Assembly: GCF_002864045.1 (NCBI RefSeq)
Contig: NZ_PJPV01000054.1
Location: 1-38,827 of the forward strand
From: Endozoicomonas acroporae
GTDB taxonomy: Bacteria > Pseudomonadota > Gammaproteobacteria > Pseudomonadales > Endozoicomonadaceae
Reading direction: 5' to 3'
DNA: 38,827 nucleotides
The position numbers and the translations under genes are program-made. Under the pieces are notes generated by a model. That model was not told where the DNA came from. It saw nothing but the letters and a program-made list of their open reading frames with translations, and did no database searches. Below are positions 26,932-34,674 of the stretch, one piece after another. Every line of letters begins with the position of its first letter. The stretch's first letter is position 1.

Positions 26932-27416
26932 TGGTTCAGCAGGCTAATGCCCACTGGGTGGTGTGGATGACCCTGCTGGTAGGGGCAATGTTCAGTATTA
27001 TGCCATTGCCTGAATGGTTATCACTGGTTCGTCCGGCATGGGTTCCGCTGGTGGTTATCTACTGGGTTCTGGCATTGCCGGAGCGGTTTGGTTTGCTGTT
27101 TGCCTTTATTACTGGTTTGCTGCTGGATGTGTTTCAGGGAAGTCTGTTTGGGTTGAACTCCCTGGGGATGACCATGATTGCTTTTATTGTGCTCAGCCTG
27201 CATCGGCGGCTCAGGTTATTTCCTGTCTGGCAACAGGCCTTCATGGTGTTCCTGATGGTAGGTTTTTATCAACTGCTGCTACTGTGGGTTCGCAGTGCTG
27301 CAGGGAATACGATTCCCTCTGTCTGGTATTTGCTGCCTTCATTATCCAGCGCGCTTATCTGGCCCTGGGTTATGTCCGGACTGCGTTTTTTGAGGCGCTA
27401 TTTCCGGGTGGTCTAG
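26931..27416 (+). CDS. mreD: Rod-shape-determining protein MreD
   Basis: This 161-residue polytopic inner-membrane protein has five to six hydrophobic segments, including VVWMTLLVGAMFSIMPLP, VPLVVIYWVLALP, LLFAFITGLLLDVFQGSLFG and the GLNSLGMTMIAFIVLSLHRRLR block that is typical of MreD. It acts with MreC in the elongasome. Its ATG overlaps the mreC stop (TAATG), so the two are translationally coupled. The usual next gene, maf, is displaced 4.7 kb downstream by the paralog array. Confidence 0.95.
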   Translation: MVQQANAHWVVWMTLLVGAMFSIMPLPEWLSLVRPAWVPLVVIYWVLALPERFGLLFAFITGLLLDVFQGSLFGLNSLGMTMIAFIVLSLHRRLRLFPVWQQAFMVFLMVGFYQLLLLWVRSAAGNTIPSVWYLLPSLSSALIWPWVMSGLRFLRRYFRVV

Positions 27417-27470
27417 GAGGCTACTTCATTGGCCTCCTGGAAAACCCACACTGCCTTTTTACCGAGGTCT

Positions 27471-29045
27471 TCATTTGCGAAGGTATCTTTCAGCAAGGTT
27501 ATCAACAAGACGCTTCCAATCTTTTGGCAACTGGTGTGCATTGGCATCGAATTGAATAAGAGCTGCTTGCTTGATATGTGCCTTCAATATTGTTTTCTCG
27601 TCTTCAGCTGTCAGCTGATTTTTAACGGGCAGACGGTCATAGCGAAAAATCTTGCTTGAGAAATCAATTGGGAATGCACGAACCTCATAATCAGCAGGAC
27701 CTCCTGAGTGGAATTTAGCGCCTTTTCCCACAAGAATCATATTGAAGGCGTCACCCGGGTTGTAAACTCCATTATCAATAAGGTTTCTAATATCCTTAAC
27801 CAGTGGAGTTAAAGCCGCATCCCAGTTTTCAAGTATGGACGACTTCTGGCCTTCTGATAACACTTTCTTATCGTTTAGATGATTAAAAATCATAAGACTG
27901 GTTTTGCTGATCACTTCAAAAGCATTTTCTTTGGCGTATTCGCTAAATGATGGCGCGATATGGGTTGCTATTGAGTATTTGATACCCTGAAACTCCCAAC
28001 GAATAACAGCGGGTTCGATGTCAAGGGTTGGAATACCTGATTTTTTCAGGTAACTGTGCATCATTAACTCATCATAGAATTGGTGTGGGGCCGCATTCAT
28101 TGCCAGTGCCTGGCCATCACCAGTATCATAGAATGTCTTTGATGCACCAGCTCCCAGACTCTTCTTGAGTTTTACTGTTTTAACGGCATCCTGAGTAATC
28201 AACTCAATGGGAATACCGCCATCTCTTGCCTTCTCCAATTGACTGTAGGCTGCTTTTGGAATTTCCTCAGGATGATGTGAAACGTTAACTGCCAGAAAAC
28301 GATTGTATCTTTCCATCGCATCTCTGACATCGTCATCAATGATGTATCTTTGCCATTGTACTTTGGCTCCGGGAATAACTTGAAGGTTTGAAGTCAGGGT
28401 TTTTGAACCACCCTCTGCCATTCGTTTTTGAGCCGTACTTTTAAATCTGCTCTTTGGTATGGGGTTTTGAGCTGTAGTTTGTTGCCTTCTCTCTGGTATT
28501 GGGGATTGAGCTGTAGTTTGTGGCCCGCTCTTTGGTGTCGGGTTTTGAGCTGTAGTCTGTGGCCCGCTCTTTGGTGTCGGGTTTTGAGCTGTAGTTGGTG
28601 ACCCGCTCTTTGGTATCGGGTTTTGAGTTGTTGTTTGTGACTCGCTCTTTGGTGTCGCGCTCTTTGGTGTCGGGTTTTGGGCTGTAGTTTGTTGCCCGCT
28701 CTCTGGCATCGGGTTTTGAGCTGTAGTTTGTGACCTTCTCTCTGGTATCGGGGATTGAGCTGTAGTTTGTGGTCTGCTAACTGGCAGCTGGTTTTCAGTC
28801 ATAGTTTGAGGTTTGGTAACTTTTCGGTCATACAGGCTCTTGACTGCGTAAACAAGATCAACCGCCAGTGACGGAATAAATGCTACTACAGACACCACAG
28901 CGGCAACAGCACGCCCAAAAAAGCGAGATGTTTTACTGGCAACAGCCTCAGAAATTTTGTCAAACCAGCTTGCGCAGGTCCATTTGCGCTTTACTGTGGT
29001 CTGATCGGTATTGAGTGCCGGATTGCCAATAAGCGGGTCTGACAT
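27471..29045 (-). CDS. Paralog family member 1: repeat-bearing kinase-like putative effector
   Basis: This 524-residue protein is not a named family that I recognise. Domain order: conserved N-terminus (SDPLIGNPALN, W-C-SWF, then hydrophobic AVAAVVSVVAFIPSLAVDLVYAVKSLYDRK, about 45-75), nine 13-residue Thr/Gln/Pro repeats (93-214), and a C-terminal domain (225-524) shared with the next two genes. The C-terminal domain has LGAGASKTFYDTGDG (297-311, Gly-loop-like), YDELMMHSYL (324-333), GDAFNMILVGKG (431-442, like a GDxxxxNILV catalytic loop) and FPIDFSSK (458-465, like DFG). The invariant beta-3 lysine of kinases is not obvious (QALAM). I suggest a divergent kinase fold. AGGAGG lies 5 bases before the ATG. 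It is convergent with mreD. Confidence 0.7.
   Translation of the reverse strand: MSDPLIGNPALNTDQTTVKRKWTCASWFDKISEAVASKTSRFFGRAVAAVVSVVAFIPSLAVDLVYAVKSLYDRKVTKPQTMTENQLPVSRPQTTAQSPIPERRSQTTAQNPMPESGQQTTAQNPTPKSATPKSESQTTTQNPIPKSGSPTTAQNPTPKSGPQTTAQNPTPKSGPQTTAQSPIPERRQQTTAQNPIPKSRFKSTAQKRMAEGGSKTLTSNLQVIPGAKVQWQRYIIDDDVRDAMERYNRFLAVNVSHHPEEIPKAAYSQLEKARDGGIPIELITQDAVKTVKLKKSLGAGASKTFYDTGDGQALAMNAAPHQFYDELMMHSYLKKSGIPTLDIEPAVIRWEFQGIKYSIATHIAPSFSEYAKENAFEVISKTSLMIFNHLNDKKVLSEGQKSSILENWDAALTPLVKDIRNLIDNGVYNPGDAFNMILVGKGAKFHSGGPADYEVRAFPIDFSSKIFRYDRLPVKNQLTAEDEKTILKAHIKQAALIQFDANAHQLPKDWKRLVDNLAERYLRK
28404..28769 (-). repeat. Nine tandem 39-bp repeats in paralog 1
   Basis: The DNA encodes nine copies of a 13-residue unit of the form QTTAQNP(T/I/M)PKSGP, with variants ending ERR. 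The third unit carries five extra residues. The central units are nearly identical at the DNA level, which indicates recent unequal crossing-over or slippage. The other two paralogs lack the block entirely. Confidence 0.9.
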
Positions 29046-29168
29046 AGAAACCTCCTATGTTTCTTTAAATCATGTAGTTGTTAATGATGATTTTGGGATA
29101 TAATTGATTATCAATTGGTTCAGACCACTATACAGTGAATAAGTTTCAATTCTTTTAAGATTAAGTAA

Positions 29169-29330
29169 GATCCATCTTGCTTACCAATGGCTGCATCGTG
29201 CTGAGCTGTTACAACAAATTGATGTTTTCAGCCAGAAAATGGCCTTTAATAAAAGCCCTTTCCCGGTGAGCCCCCCCGCTGGGAAAAGGCAAATGCAGGC
29301 AGAAAAACTGAACCGGGATTCTCCCGGGAT
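29169..29330 (+). pseudogene. Relic of the maf 5' end
   Basis: From GATCCATCTTGCTTACCAAT on, the sequence aligns with the start of maf at 32100 (GATCTATCTGGCTTCCCAAT). It translates to residues recognisable as Maf: AELLQQIDV versus AELLQQIGV, then KSPFPGEPP versus ETPFPGEAP, and WEKANAG and SRDRNLS further on. The ATG is lost and there are gaps, so it is dead. It shows that maf's 5' end was copied together with a paralog. It makes up most of the 305-base gap between paralogs 1 and 2. Confidence 0.75.
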
Positions 29331-29350
29331 AGAAATCTGTCGGTACTTTT

Positions 29351-30532
29351 TCACAGGAAGTTTCTTCGACGAAGGTATCTTTTGGCAAGGTCCTTAACAA
29401 GGCCTTTCCACTCTTTTGGCAAGGCGCATGCCGTGGCATCAAATTGAATGAAAACGACTTGCTCAATATAGGCCCTCAATGTTCTTTCCTCCTCTTTCGC
29501 TTTAAGCCGCTTTTTAACGGGGAGCTGATCGTACTGCTCGACTTTGCTTGAGAAATCAAATGGAAATGCACGCGCCTCAAAATCAGCTTGCCCCCCTGAG
29601 TGGAATTTGTTGCCTTTTCCCACAAGAATGGCATTGCATGCATCACCCAGAGTGGAAATGCCATTATCAATCAGGGTTCTAATATCATTCACCAGTGGGT
29701 TCAAAACCTCATCCCAGTTCTCAAGTGTGAATGCATCCTGGCCTGCTGGTAACACTTTCTTACCGTTCAGTTGACCGGCAAGCTTATCACAGTCCTTGTG
29801 GTCCAATACGAAAGCATTTTGTTTTGGGTATTCGCTGAATGATGGTGCGATGTAGGTTGCTTTTGTGTATGTGGTGCCCTCAAATTCCCAACGAATAACC
29901 GCAGGTTTGATTTCATTAGTAGGGATACCTAATTTTTCCAGGTATCGAAGCATCATTAACTCATCATAGAATTGGTATGGGGCCCTGATCATTGCCAGTG
30001 CCTGGCCATCGCCGATATCGTAGAAAGTCTTGGATCCACCACCTCCCAGCTCTTCATTGAGTTTTACGGTTTTGACACCATCTTCAGTAATCAACTCAAT
30101 GGGCATACTACCTTTAGCTGCCTCATTTAATTGTTGATCTGCTGCTTTCGGAATCTCATTTGGATGATGAGTGAGGTTTTCTGCCAGAAAACGATCGTAA
30201 CGTTCCATCGTAGCTTTAACATCGTCATCATGAATGTATCTTCGCCATTGTACTTTGGCTCCCGGAATAACCGGGAGATTTGGAGCAGGATCCTGGAGTT
30301 TGGTGATTTTTCTGTTATACAGGCTCTTGGCTGCATAAACAAGATCAACGCCCAGTGAAGGAATAAAAGTGACTACAGTTACCACAGCGGCAACAACTCG
30401 CCCAAAAAAGCGAGATGTTTTGCTGGCAACAGCGTCAGAAATTTTTTTAAACCAGCTTACGCAGGTCCATTCACTATTTTGCGCATTTTGGGAGGGATTG
30501 AGTGCTGGATTACCAATAATCGGATCTGACAT
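29351..30532 (-). CDS. Paralog family member 2: kinase-like putative effector
   Basis: This 393-residue protein is a paralog of the genes on both sides. The N-terminus is SDPIIGNPALNPSQNAQNSE, WTCVSWFKKISDAVASKTSRF and a hydrophobic segment ending KSLYNRK. The repeat block of paralog 1 is absent. The C-terminal domain keeps the candidate kinase motifs in their best form: LGGGGSKTFYDIGDG (GxGxxK-like), YDELMMLRYL, GDACNAILVGKG and FPFDFSSK. No signal peptide is seen. The hydrophobic N-terminal stretch could anchor it to a membrane. AGGAGG stands 5 bases before the ATG. Downstream of its stop lies the maf relic. The biochemical role is unknown. Confidence 0.7.
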   Translation of the reverse strand: MSDPIIGNPALNPSQNAQNSEWTCVSWFKKISDAVASKTSRFFGRVVAAVVTVVTFIPSLGVDLVYAAKSLYNRKITKLQDPAPNLPVIPGAKVQWRRYIHDDDVKATMERYDRFLAENLTHHPNEIPKAADQQLNEAAKGSMPIELITEDGVKTVKLNEELGGGGSKTFYDIGDGQALAMIRAPYQFYDELMMLRYLEKLGIPTNEIKPAVIRWEFEGTTYTKATYIAPSFSEYPKQNAFVLDHKDCDKLAGQLNGKKVLPAGQDAFTLENWDEVLNPLVNDIRTLIDNGISTLGDACNAILVGKGNKFHSGGQADFEARAFPFDFSSKVEQYDQLPVKKRLKAKEEERTLRAYIEQVVFIQFDATACALPKEWKGLVKDLAKRYLRRRNFL

Positions 30533-30658
30533 AGAAACCTCCTGTGTTTCTCTTTAAACCATATAGTTGTAAAGTTGTAAGTAATTTTTGGAGTTATAGT
30601 AAATTGCCTAGAGATTTGACCGCTATTGAGTGAATAAGTTTCAATTTCACAGGAAGAT

Positions 30659-31834
30659 TCATCGGCGAATATGTCTTTCGACAAGATCTTTAACAAGTTT
30701 TTTCCACTCTTTTGGCAAGCGCCATGCCTTGGGGTTAAATTGAACAAAAGCGGCTAACTCGAAATAATGTTGCAATATTTCTTCCTCCTCCCTGGCTGTA
30801 AGCCGCTTTTTAGGTGGAAGTTGATCCAGTTGAGTGGTTTCGTCTACAAATTCATAAGGAAATGCGCGAATCTCATATTCAGCAGGCCCCCCTGAGTGGA
30901 ATTTATTGCCTTTTCCGACAACGATGGCTTTGTGGGTAGCCGCAATTCCGTAACAGGCACGTGTAGAAACACCATTATCAATCAGGGTTCTAACATCATT
31001 AACCAGTGGCTTTAAAACCTCATCCCAGTTCTCAGGAGTCTTTATATACTCGTCTTCGTCTTTGTCTTCGTCTACTGCTAACAATTTCTTACCATTCAGT
31101 AGTTCATTTTCCTCTGGAGTAGATCTTATATGTATTAAGAAAGCATTTTGTTTTGCGTATTCGCTAAATGATGTTGTGATGTAGGTTGCCATTGTGTATT
31201 TTTCGCCCTCGAATTCCCAACGAATAACGGCGGGTTTGATTTCAATGGTCGGAACACCTAATTTTTCCAGGTATCTATTCATCATTAATTCATCATAGAA
31301 CTGGTGTGGGCGATTATTCATTGCCAGTGCCTGTCCATCGCCAATATCGTAGTAACGTCTGGATTCACCAGTCCTTAGCTCTTCCCCGAACTTAAATGTT
31401 GTAAAAGCATTTTGGTCTGGAGTAATCAACTCAATTGGAATATCACCATTCAGGGCCTCAACCAGTTGTCGGTGAGCGGCTTCCGGGATAGCCTCTGGAT
31501 GATGTAAGACGTTCTTTGCCAGAAAACGGTTGTAATTTGCCATCGTAGTTTTGACATCGTTATCATGAATGTCTCTTATCCACTCTACCCTGGTTTGGAG
31601 ATTGGTGACTTTCCTGTCATACAGGCTCTTGGCTGCATAAACAAGATCAACGCCCAGTGAAGGAATGAAGGCGGCTACAGATAGCACAGCGGCAACAACA
31701 CGCCCAAAAAAGCGAGATGTTTTACTGGCAACAGCATCAGAAATTTTTTTAAACCAGCTTACGCAGGTCCATTCATTATTTTGCGCATTCTGGGGAAGAT
31801 TGAGCGCTGGATTACCGGCAGTGGGGCCTGTCAT
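30659..31834 (-). CDS. Paralog family member 3: degenerate (pseudokinase-like) member
   Basis: This 391-residue protein begins MTGPTAGNPALNLPQNAQNN. The start at 31834 is set by AGGAGG 5 bases upstream, identical to its paralogs. The longer reading frame from 32038 has no such site. The N-terminal W-TCVSWFKKISDAVASKTSRF and hydrophobic KSLYDRK region is strongly conserved. The C-terminal domain aligns throughout, but the candidate catalytic features are altered: ELRTGESRRYYD replaces the Gly loop, RACYGIAATHKAIVV replaces the GDxxN loop, and FPYEFVDE replaces FP-DFSS. An acidic insertion (DEDKDEDEY) is also present. If the family is kinase-like, this member is a pseudokinase. Confidence 0.7.
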   Translation of the reverse strand: MTGPTAGNPALNLPQNAQNNEWTCVSWFKKISDAVASKTSRFFGRVVAAVLSVAAFIPSLGVDLVYAAKSLYDRKVTNLQTRVEWIRDIHDNDVKTTMANYNRFLAKNVLHHPEAIPEAAHRQLVEALNGDIPIELITPDQNAFTTFKFGEELRTGESRRYYDIGDGQALAMNNRPHQFYDELMMNRYLEKLGVPTIEIKPAVIRWEFEGEKYTMATYITTSFSEYAKQNAFLIHIRSTPEENELLNGKKLLAVDEDKDEDEYIKTPENWDEVLKPLVNDVRTLIDNGVSTRACYGIAATHKAIVVGKGNKFHSGGPAEYEIRAFPYEFVDETTQLDQLPPKKRLTAREEEEILQHYFELAAFVQFNPKAWRLPKEWKKLVKDLVERHIRR

Positions 31835-31887
31835 AGAAACCTCCTGTGTTTCTTTATTAAGAGAATTGTTAAGTAGTTGATTCTTTG

Positions 31888-31968
31888 ATACCCACACCGT
31901 TCGCACTGATTGAAGTGCGGTGCTCCCATCCTTTGGCTCCGCTCGGGATGAGTGGGGTGTGCGGGTAT
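31888..31968. repeat. Nested dyad element between paralog 3 and maf
   Basis: ATACCCACACC pairs imperfectly with GGTGTGCGGGTAT at the ends. Inside are GCACT/AGTGC and CTCCCATCC/GGGATGAG hairpins. This gives a three-way structured element of 81 bases, REP- or MITE-like, lying in the divergent promoter region. Confidence 0.5.
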
Positions 31969-32096
31969 TAAAGCTTTGCTGTAGTTTTTGACCACTAACT
32001 AACGAATAAGTTCCAACTCTTTTATAATCCGTCTGCATTACGTTAGGCTTCAGGCATCTATCCCTCTAATCTGTGTTGTTCAAAAAAAGGTTGAAT

Positions 32097-32684
32097 ATGA
32101 TCTATCTGGCTTCCCAATCCCCGCGTCGAGCTGAGCTGTTACAGCAAATCGGTGTTTCCTTTCATCAACTGGCCTGTGACATTGATGAAACCCCATTCCC
32201 CGGTGAGGCTCCAGCAGAGTACGTGCTGCGCATGGCCCGGGAAAAGGCAGCAGCAGGCTGGCAGGCATCAGTAACCCGGGATTCTGCCAACTTGCCTTTG
32301 CTGGCAGCAGATACAACGGTGGTCTGTAATGATCAAATTCTCGGCAAGCCTCAGAATTCAAACGATGCTCGTCGTATGTTGGGGATGCTGTCCGGCAAGA
32401 CTCATCAGGTGATGACCGCAGTAGCGGTCACCGATGGCAGTCAGCTGCAAACTGAGTTGTCGGTTACGGATGTGGTGTTTAATGACCTGCCTGATTCGTT
32501 GATTGATGATTATATTGCCTCCGGGGAGCCGACCGATAAAGCAGGTGCCTACGGAATTCAGGGCTATGGTGCAGTTTTGGTAGCGAGTCTGTCTGGCAGC
32601 TATTCCGGTGTTGTCGGGTTGCCGCTTATGGAGACTGCACGACTTCTGTCAGATTTTAATGTGCCATTCTGGCAAACGTGCTGA
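32097..32684 (+). CDS. maf: Maf family nucleoside-triphosphate pyrophosphatase
   Basis: This 195-residue protein hydrolyses dTTP/UTP and modified nucleotides (YhdE-type, to judge from its place in the mre-rng cluster). Signatures are IYLASQSPRRAELLQQIGV at the N-terminus, LAADTTVVCNDQILGKP with the catalytic-region Asp, and the MLSGKTHQVMTAVAV block. It ends with the DKAGAYGIQGYG motif, GSYSGVVGLPL. The ATG at 32097 fits family starts and has AAGGTTG 5 bases upstream. An in-frame start at 32073 is unneeded. It is separated from mreD by the paralog array, and a decayed copy of its 5' end is at 29169-29330. Confidence 0.95.
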   Translation: MIYLASQSPRRAELLQQIGVSFHQLACDIDETPFPGEAPAEYVLRMAREKAAAGWQASVTRDSANLPLLAADTTVVCNDQILGKPQNSNDARRMLGMLSGKTHQVMTAVAVTDGSQLQTELSVTDVVFNDLPDSLIDDYIASGEPTDKAGAYGIQGYGAVLVASLSGSYSGVVGLPLMETARLLSDFNVPFWQTC

Positions 32685-32744
32685 TCTGTAGTCTGTATCT
32701 TATTTCCAACTAAGGTGTCTCATTTTCTCTCCGTTTTTGCAGTT

Positions 32745-32769
32745 CAAAAAAGAGCGTGAATACGCTCTC
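32745..32769 (-). terminator. Rho-independent terminator, minus strand
   Basis: AGAGCGT (32751-32757), a GAAT loop and ACGCTCT (32762-32768) form a 7-bp stem. On the minus strand it is followed by a run of T (32751-32746). It therefore terminates leftward transcription, although no leftward gene lies to its right. It may serve maf poorly on the plus strand. Confidence 0.65.
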
Positions 32770-32783
32770 ACAACATCATGGAA

Positions 32784-32975
32784 CGGTTTTTGGTATAAAG
32801 TTTGTCAGGAAGCAAAAACCGGATGCAAATTGCTGGTATGATCGACTGATCTACTTTGTTTCTACCAGTACGTCAGCTGTTCTCAAACAGCCTCTAAAGA
32901 AATGGTGGAAAGTGTATTGACCTGTGATGCCTGGGTTGAAACTCATCGGCAGTCAAAGAGGCACCACAGGTCAAT
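32784..32975 (-). ncRNA. Candidate structured small RNA upstream of rng
   Basis: Two further dyads lie upstream (in the minus sense) of the terminator at 32745-32769. CGGTTTTTG (32784-32792) pairs with CAAAAACCG (32813-32821). ATTGACCTGTGATGCCT (32916-32932) pairs with AGGCACCACAGGTCAAT (32959-32975), 16 of 17 bases. Together with the terminator they look like a roughly 230-base leftward transcript. No clear promoter is seen, so this is tentative. It fills the 32685-33000 gap, which contains no gene. Confidence 0.3.
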
Positions 32976-33000
32976 GCATTAAAGGAATTGAGGGACTGGG

Positions 33001-34479
33001 ATGAGCGAAGAAATTCTCATGAATATCACGCCCATGGAATCGCGGGTGGCTCTGGTTGAAAATGGGGTGCTGCAGGAGATCTATGTCGAGCGTGCCCGAA
33101 GTCGCGGTATTGTCGGCAATATTTATAAAGGGAAGGTGGTTCGTGTCCTGCCGGGAATGCAGGCCGCTTTTGTTGATATTGGCCTTGAACGGGCGGCGTT
33201 TATTCATGCCAGTGAAATTGCGCCCAGGCAGGACAGCCGCCACGAAAAAAACGGGGAAGAGACCCAGGAACGCCCGATTTATGAACTGGTGCATGAAGGC
33301 CAGTCGCTGGTGGTTCAGGTAACCAAAGATCCCCTGGGTACCAAAGGTGCCCGCCTGACTACCCATATCTCCATTCCGGCCCGCTATCTGGTGCACATGC
33401 CAAAAAACAACCACGTTGGGATCTCGCTGCGCATCGAAGATGTTGAGGAGCGGGAACGTCTGCGGCAATTGGTTGAGTCTTGCCTTGGCGGTGATGATGG
33501 TGCCGGTGGCTTTATTCTGAGAACGGCAGCAGAAGGCATTGGTGAAGATGAGGTGCGTGCGGATATTCTCTTTCTGCGCAGGCTGTGGGCCACCATCGAA
33601 GAGAATATCCGGGAGAGCAGGGCACCTGCCAATGTCTATGAAGACTTGCCGCTGCACTTGCGAACCATGCGCGACCTGGTCAATCCCAACATTGAAAAGA
33701 TCCGTATTGATTCCCGGGAAACCTTTGAAAAGGTGTCCAAATTCGTCAAGAAGCTGGTGCCTGAGATTGACGGCCGGGTGGAATATTACCCCGGCGAACG
33801 CCCGATTTTTGATCTGTTTGGCGTTGAGGATGAGATCAACAAGGGGCTTAGCCGTAAAGTTCAGCTGAAGTCCGGTGGCTATCTGATTATTGATCAAACC
33901 GAAGCCATGACCACCATCGATGTCAACACCGGTGCCTTTGTTGGTCATCGTAATCTGGAAGAGACTATCTTTAAAACCAACCTTGAAGCGGCCGTTGCCA
34001 TTGCCCGCCAGCTCCGTTTACGGAACCTGGGGGGGATCATCATTATCGACTTTATTGATATGGAAGATCCGGAGCATCAGCGGCAGGTTCAGCGTGCTTT
34101 TGAAAAGGCCATGGAGCATGACCATGCCAAGACCAATTTTACCGGCGTCAGTGAACTGGGCCTGGTGGAGATGACCCGCAAGCGAACCCGTGAGTCACTG
34201 GAAAATGTTCTGTGTGAATCCTGCCCAACCTGTGAGGGCCGTGGTACCTTGAAAACGGCAGAGACAGTATGCTACGAGATTTTCCGGGAAATTCTCCGGG
34301 CTGTCCGGGCCTATGATGGCGACAGTTATACGGTGCTGGCGGCTGAGACCGTGATAGACCGTCTGCTGGATGAAGAGTCCAATAATGTCGCCGATCTTGA
34401 AGAGTTTATCCAGAAGCCTATTCGTTTTCAGGTAGAGCCGATCTATACCCAGGAACAGTTTGATGTAGTTCTGGTGTAA
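33001..34479 (+). CDS. rng: Ribonuclease G
   Basis: This 492-residue endoribonuclease of the RNase E/G family matures the 16S rRNA 5' end and degrades some mRNAs. An S1 RNA-binding domain spans about 38-125 (GNIYKGKVVRVLPGMQAAFVDIG). The catalytic aspartates are D307 in TIDVNTGAFVG and D350 in IIDFIDM. The zinc-link CPTC is at 408-411, in CPTCEGRG. It ends shortly after a typical RNase G tail and has no RNase E scaffold. ATG 33001 matches known starts and has GAGGGA 6 bases upstream. The maf-rng-yhdP order is conserved. Confidence 0.97.
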   Translation: MSEEILMNITPMESRVALVENGVLQEIYVERARSRGIVGNIYKGKVVRVLPGMQAAFVDIGLERAAFIHASEIAPRQDSRHEKNGEETQERPIYELVHEGQSLVVQVTKDPLGTKGARLTTHISIPARYLVHMPKNNHVGISLRIEDVEERERLRQLVESCLGGDDGAGGFILRTAAEGIGEDEVRADILFLRRLWATIEENIRESRAPANVYEDLPLHLRTMRDLVNPNIEKIRIDSRETFEKVSKFVKKLVPEIDGRVEYYPGERPIFDLFGVEDEINKGLSRKVQLKSGGYLIIDQTEAMTTIDVNTGAFVGHRNLEETIFKTNLEAAVAIARQLRLRNLGGIIIIDFIDMEDPEHQRQVQRAFEKAMEHDHAKTNFTGVSELGLVEMTRKRTRESLENVLCESCPTCEGRGTLKTAETVCYEIFREILRAVRAYDGDSYTVLAAETVIDRLLDEESNNVADLEEFIQKPIRFQVEPIYTQEQFDVVLV

Positions 34480-34504
34480 CGAACGCTGCCCGCTTCCTGC
34501 TGCC

Positions 34505-34557
34505 CGCTACCCCGCTTCTCAGGGGCGCGGTTAACGGGAAGCGGGTAGTGTTTTTTT
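34505..34557 (+). terminator. Rho-independent terminator of rng
   Basis: CGCTACCCCGCTTCTC (34505-34520) pairs with GGGAAGCGGGTAGTG (34536-34550) with one bulge, followed by seven T (34551-34557). It lies 25 bases after the rng stop, so yhdP needs its own promoter downstream. Confidence 0.85.
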
Positions 34558-34674
34558 AGTATTTGGTAATGGTTACTGGATTGATATTTTGTTGAGCGTC
34601 ACTTTTGTTATACGGCTGGCTGATGGTCAGTTGTCCAATGGTTTGTCAGGGCGGGAACTCGGTTGTTGAAGCGG

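Noticed and set aside
27014..27559. 181-codon plus-strand frame across mreD
   Set aside because: Shifted frame of mreD. The hydrophobic MreD pattern is in the frame starting at 26931.
28404..28769. Regular 39-bp repeats considered as a CRISPR array
   Set aside because: The repeats are contiguous without spacers, stay in frame inside a gene and encode a 13-residue protein repeat.
32971..33948. 325-codon minus-strand frame across rng
   Set aside because: Mirror frame of RNase G codons. The plus strand carries all catalytic motifs and the minus frame has no recognisable content.
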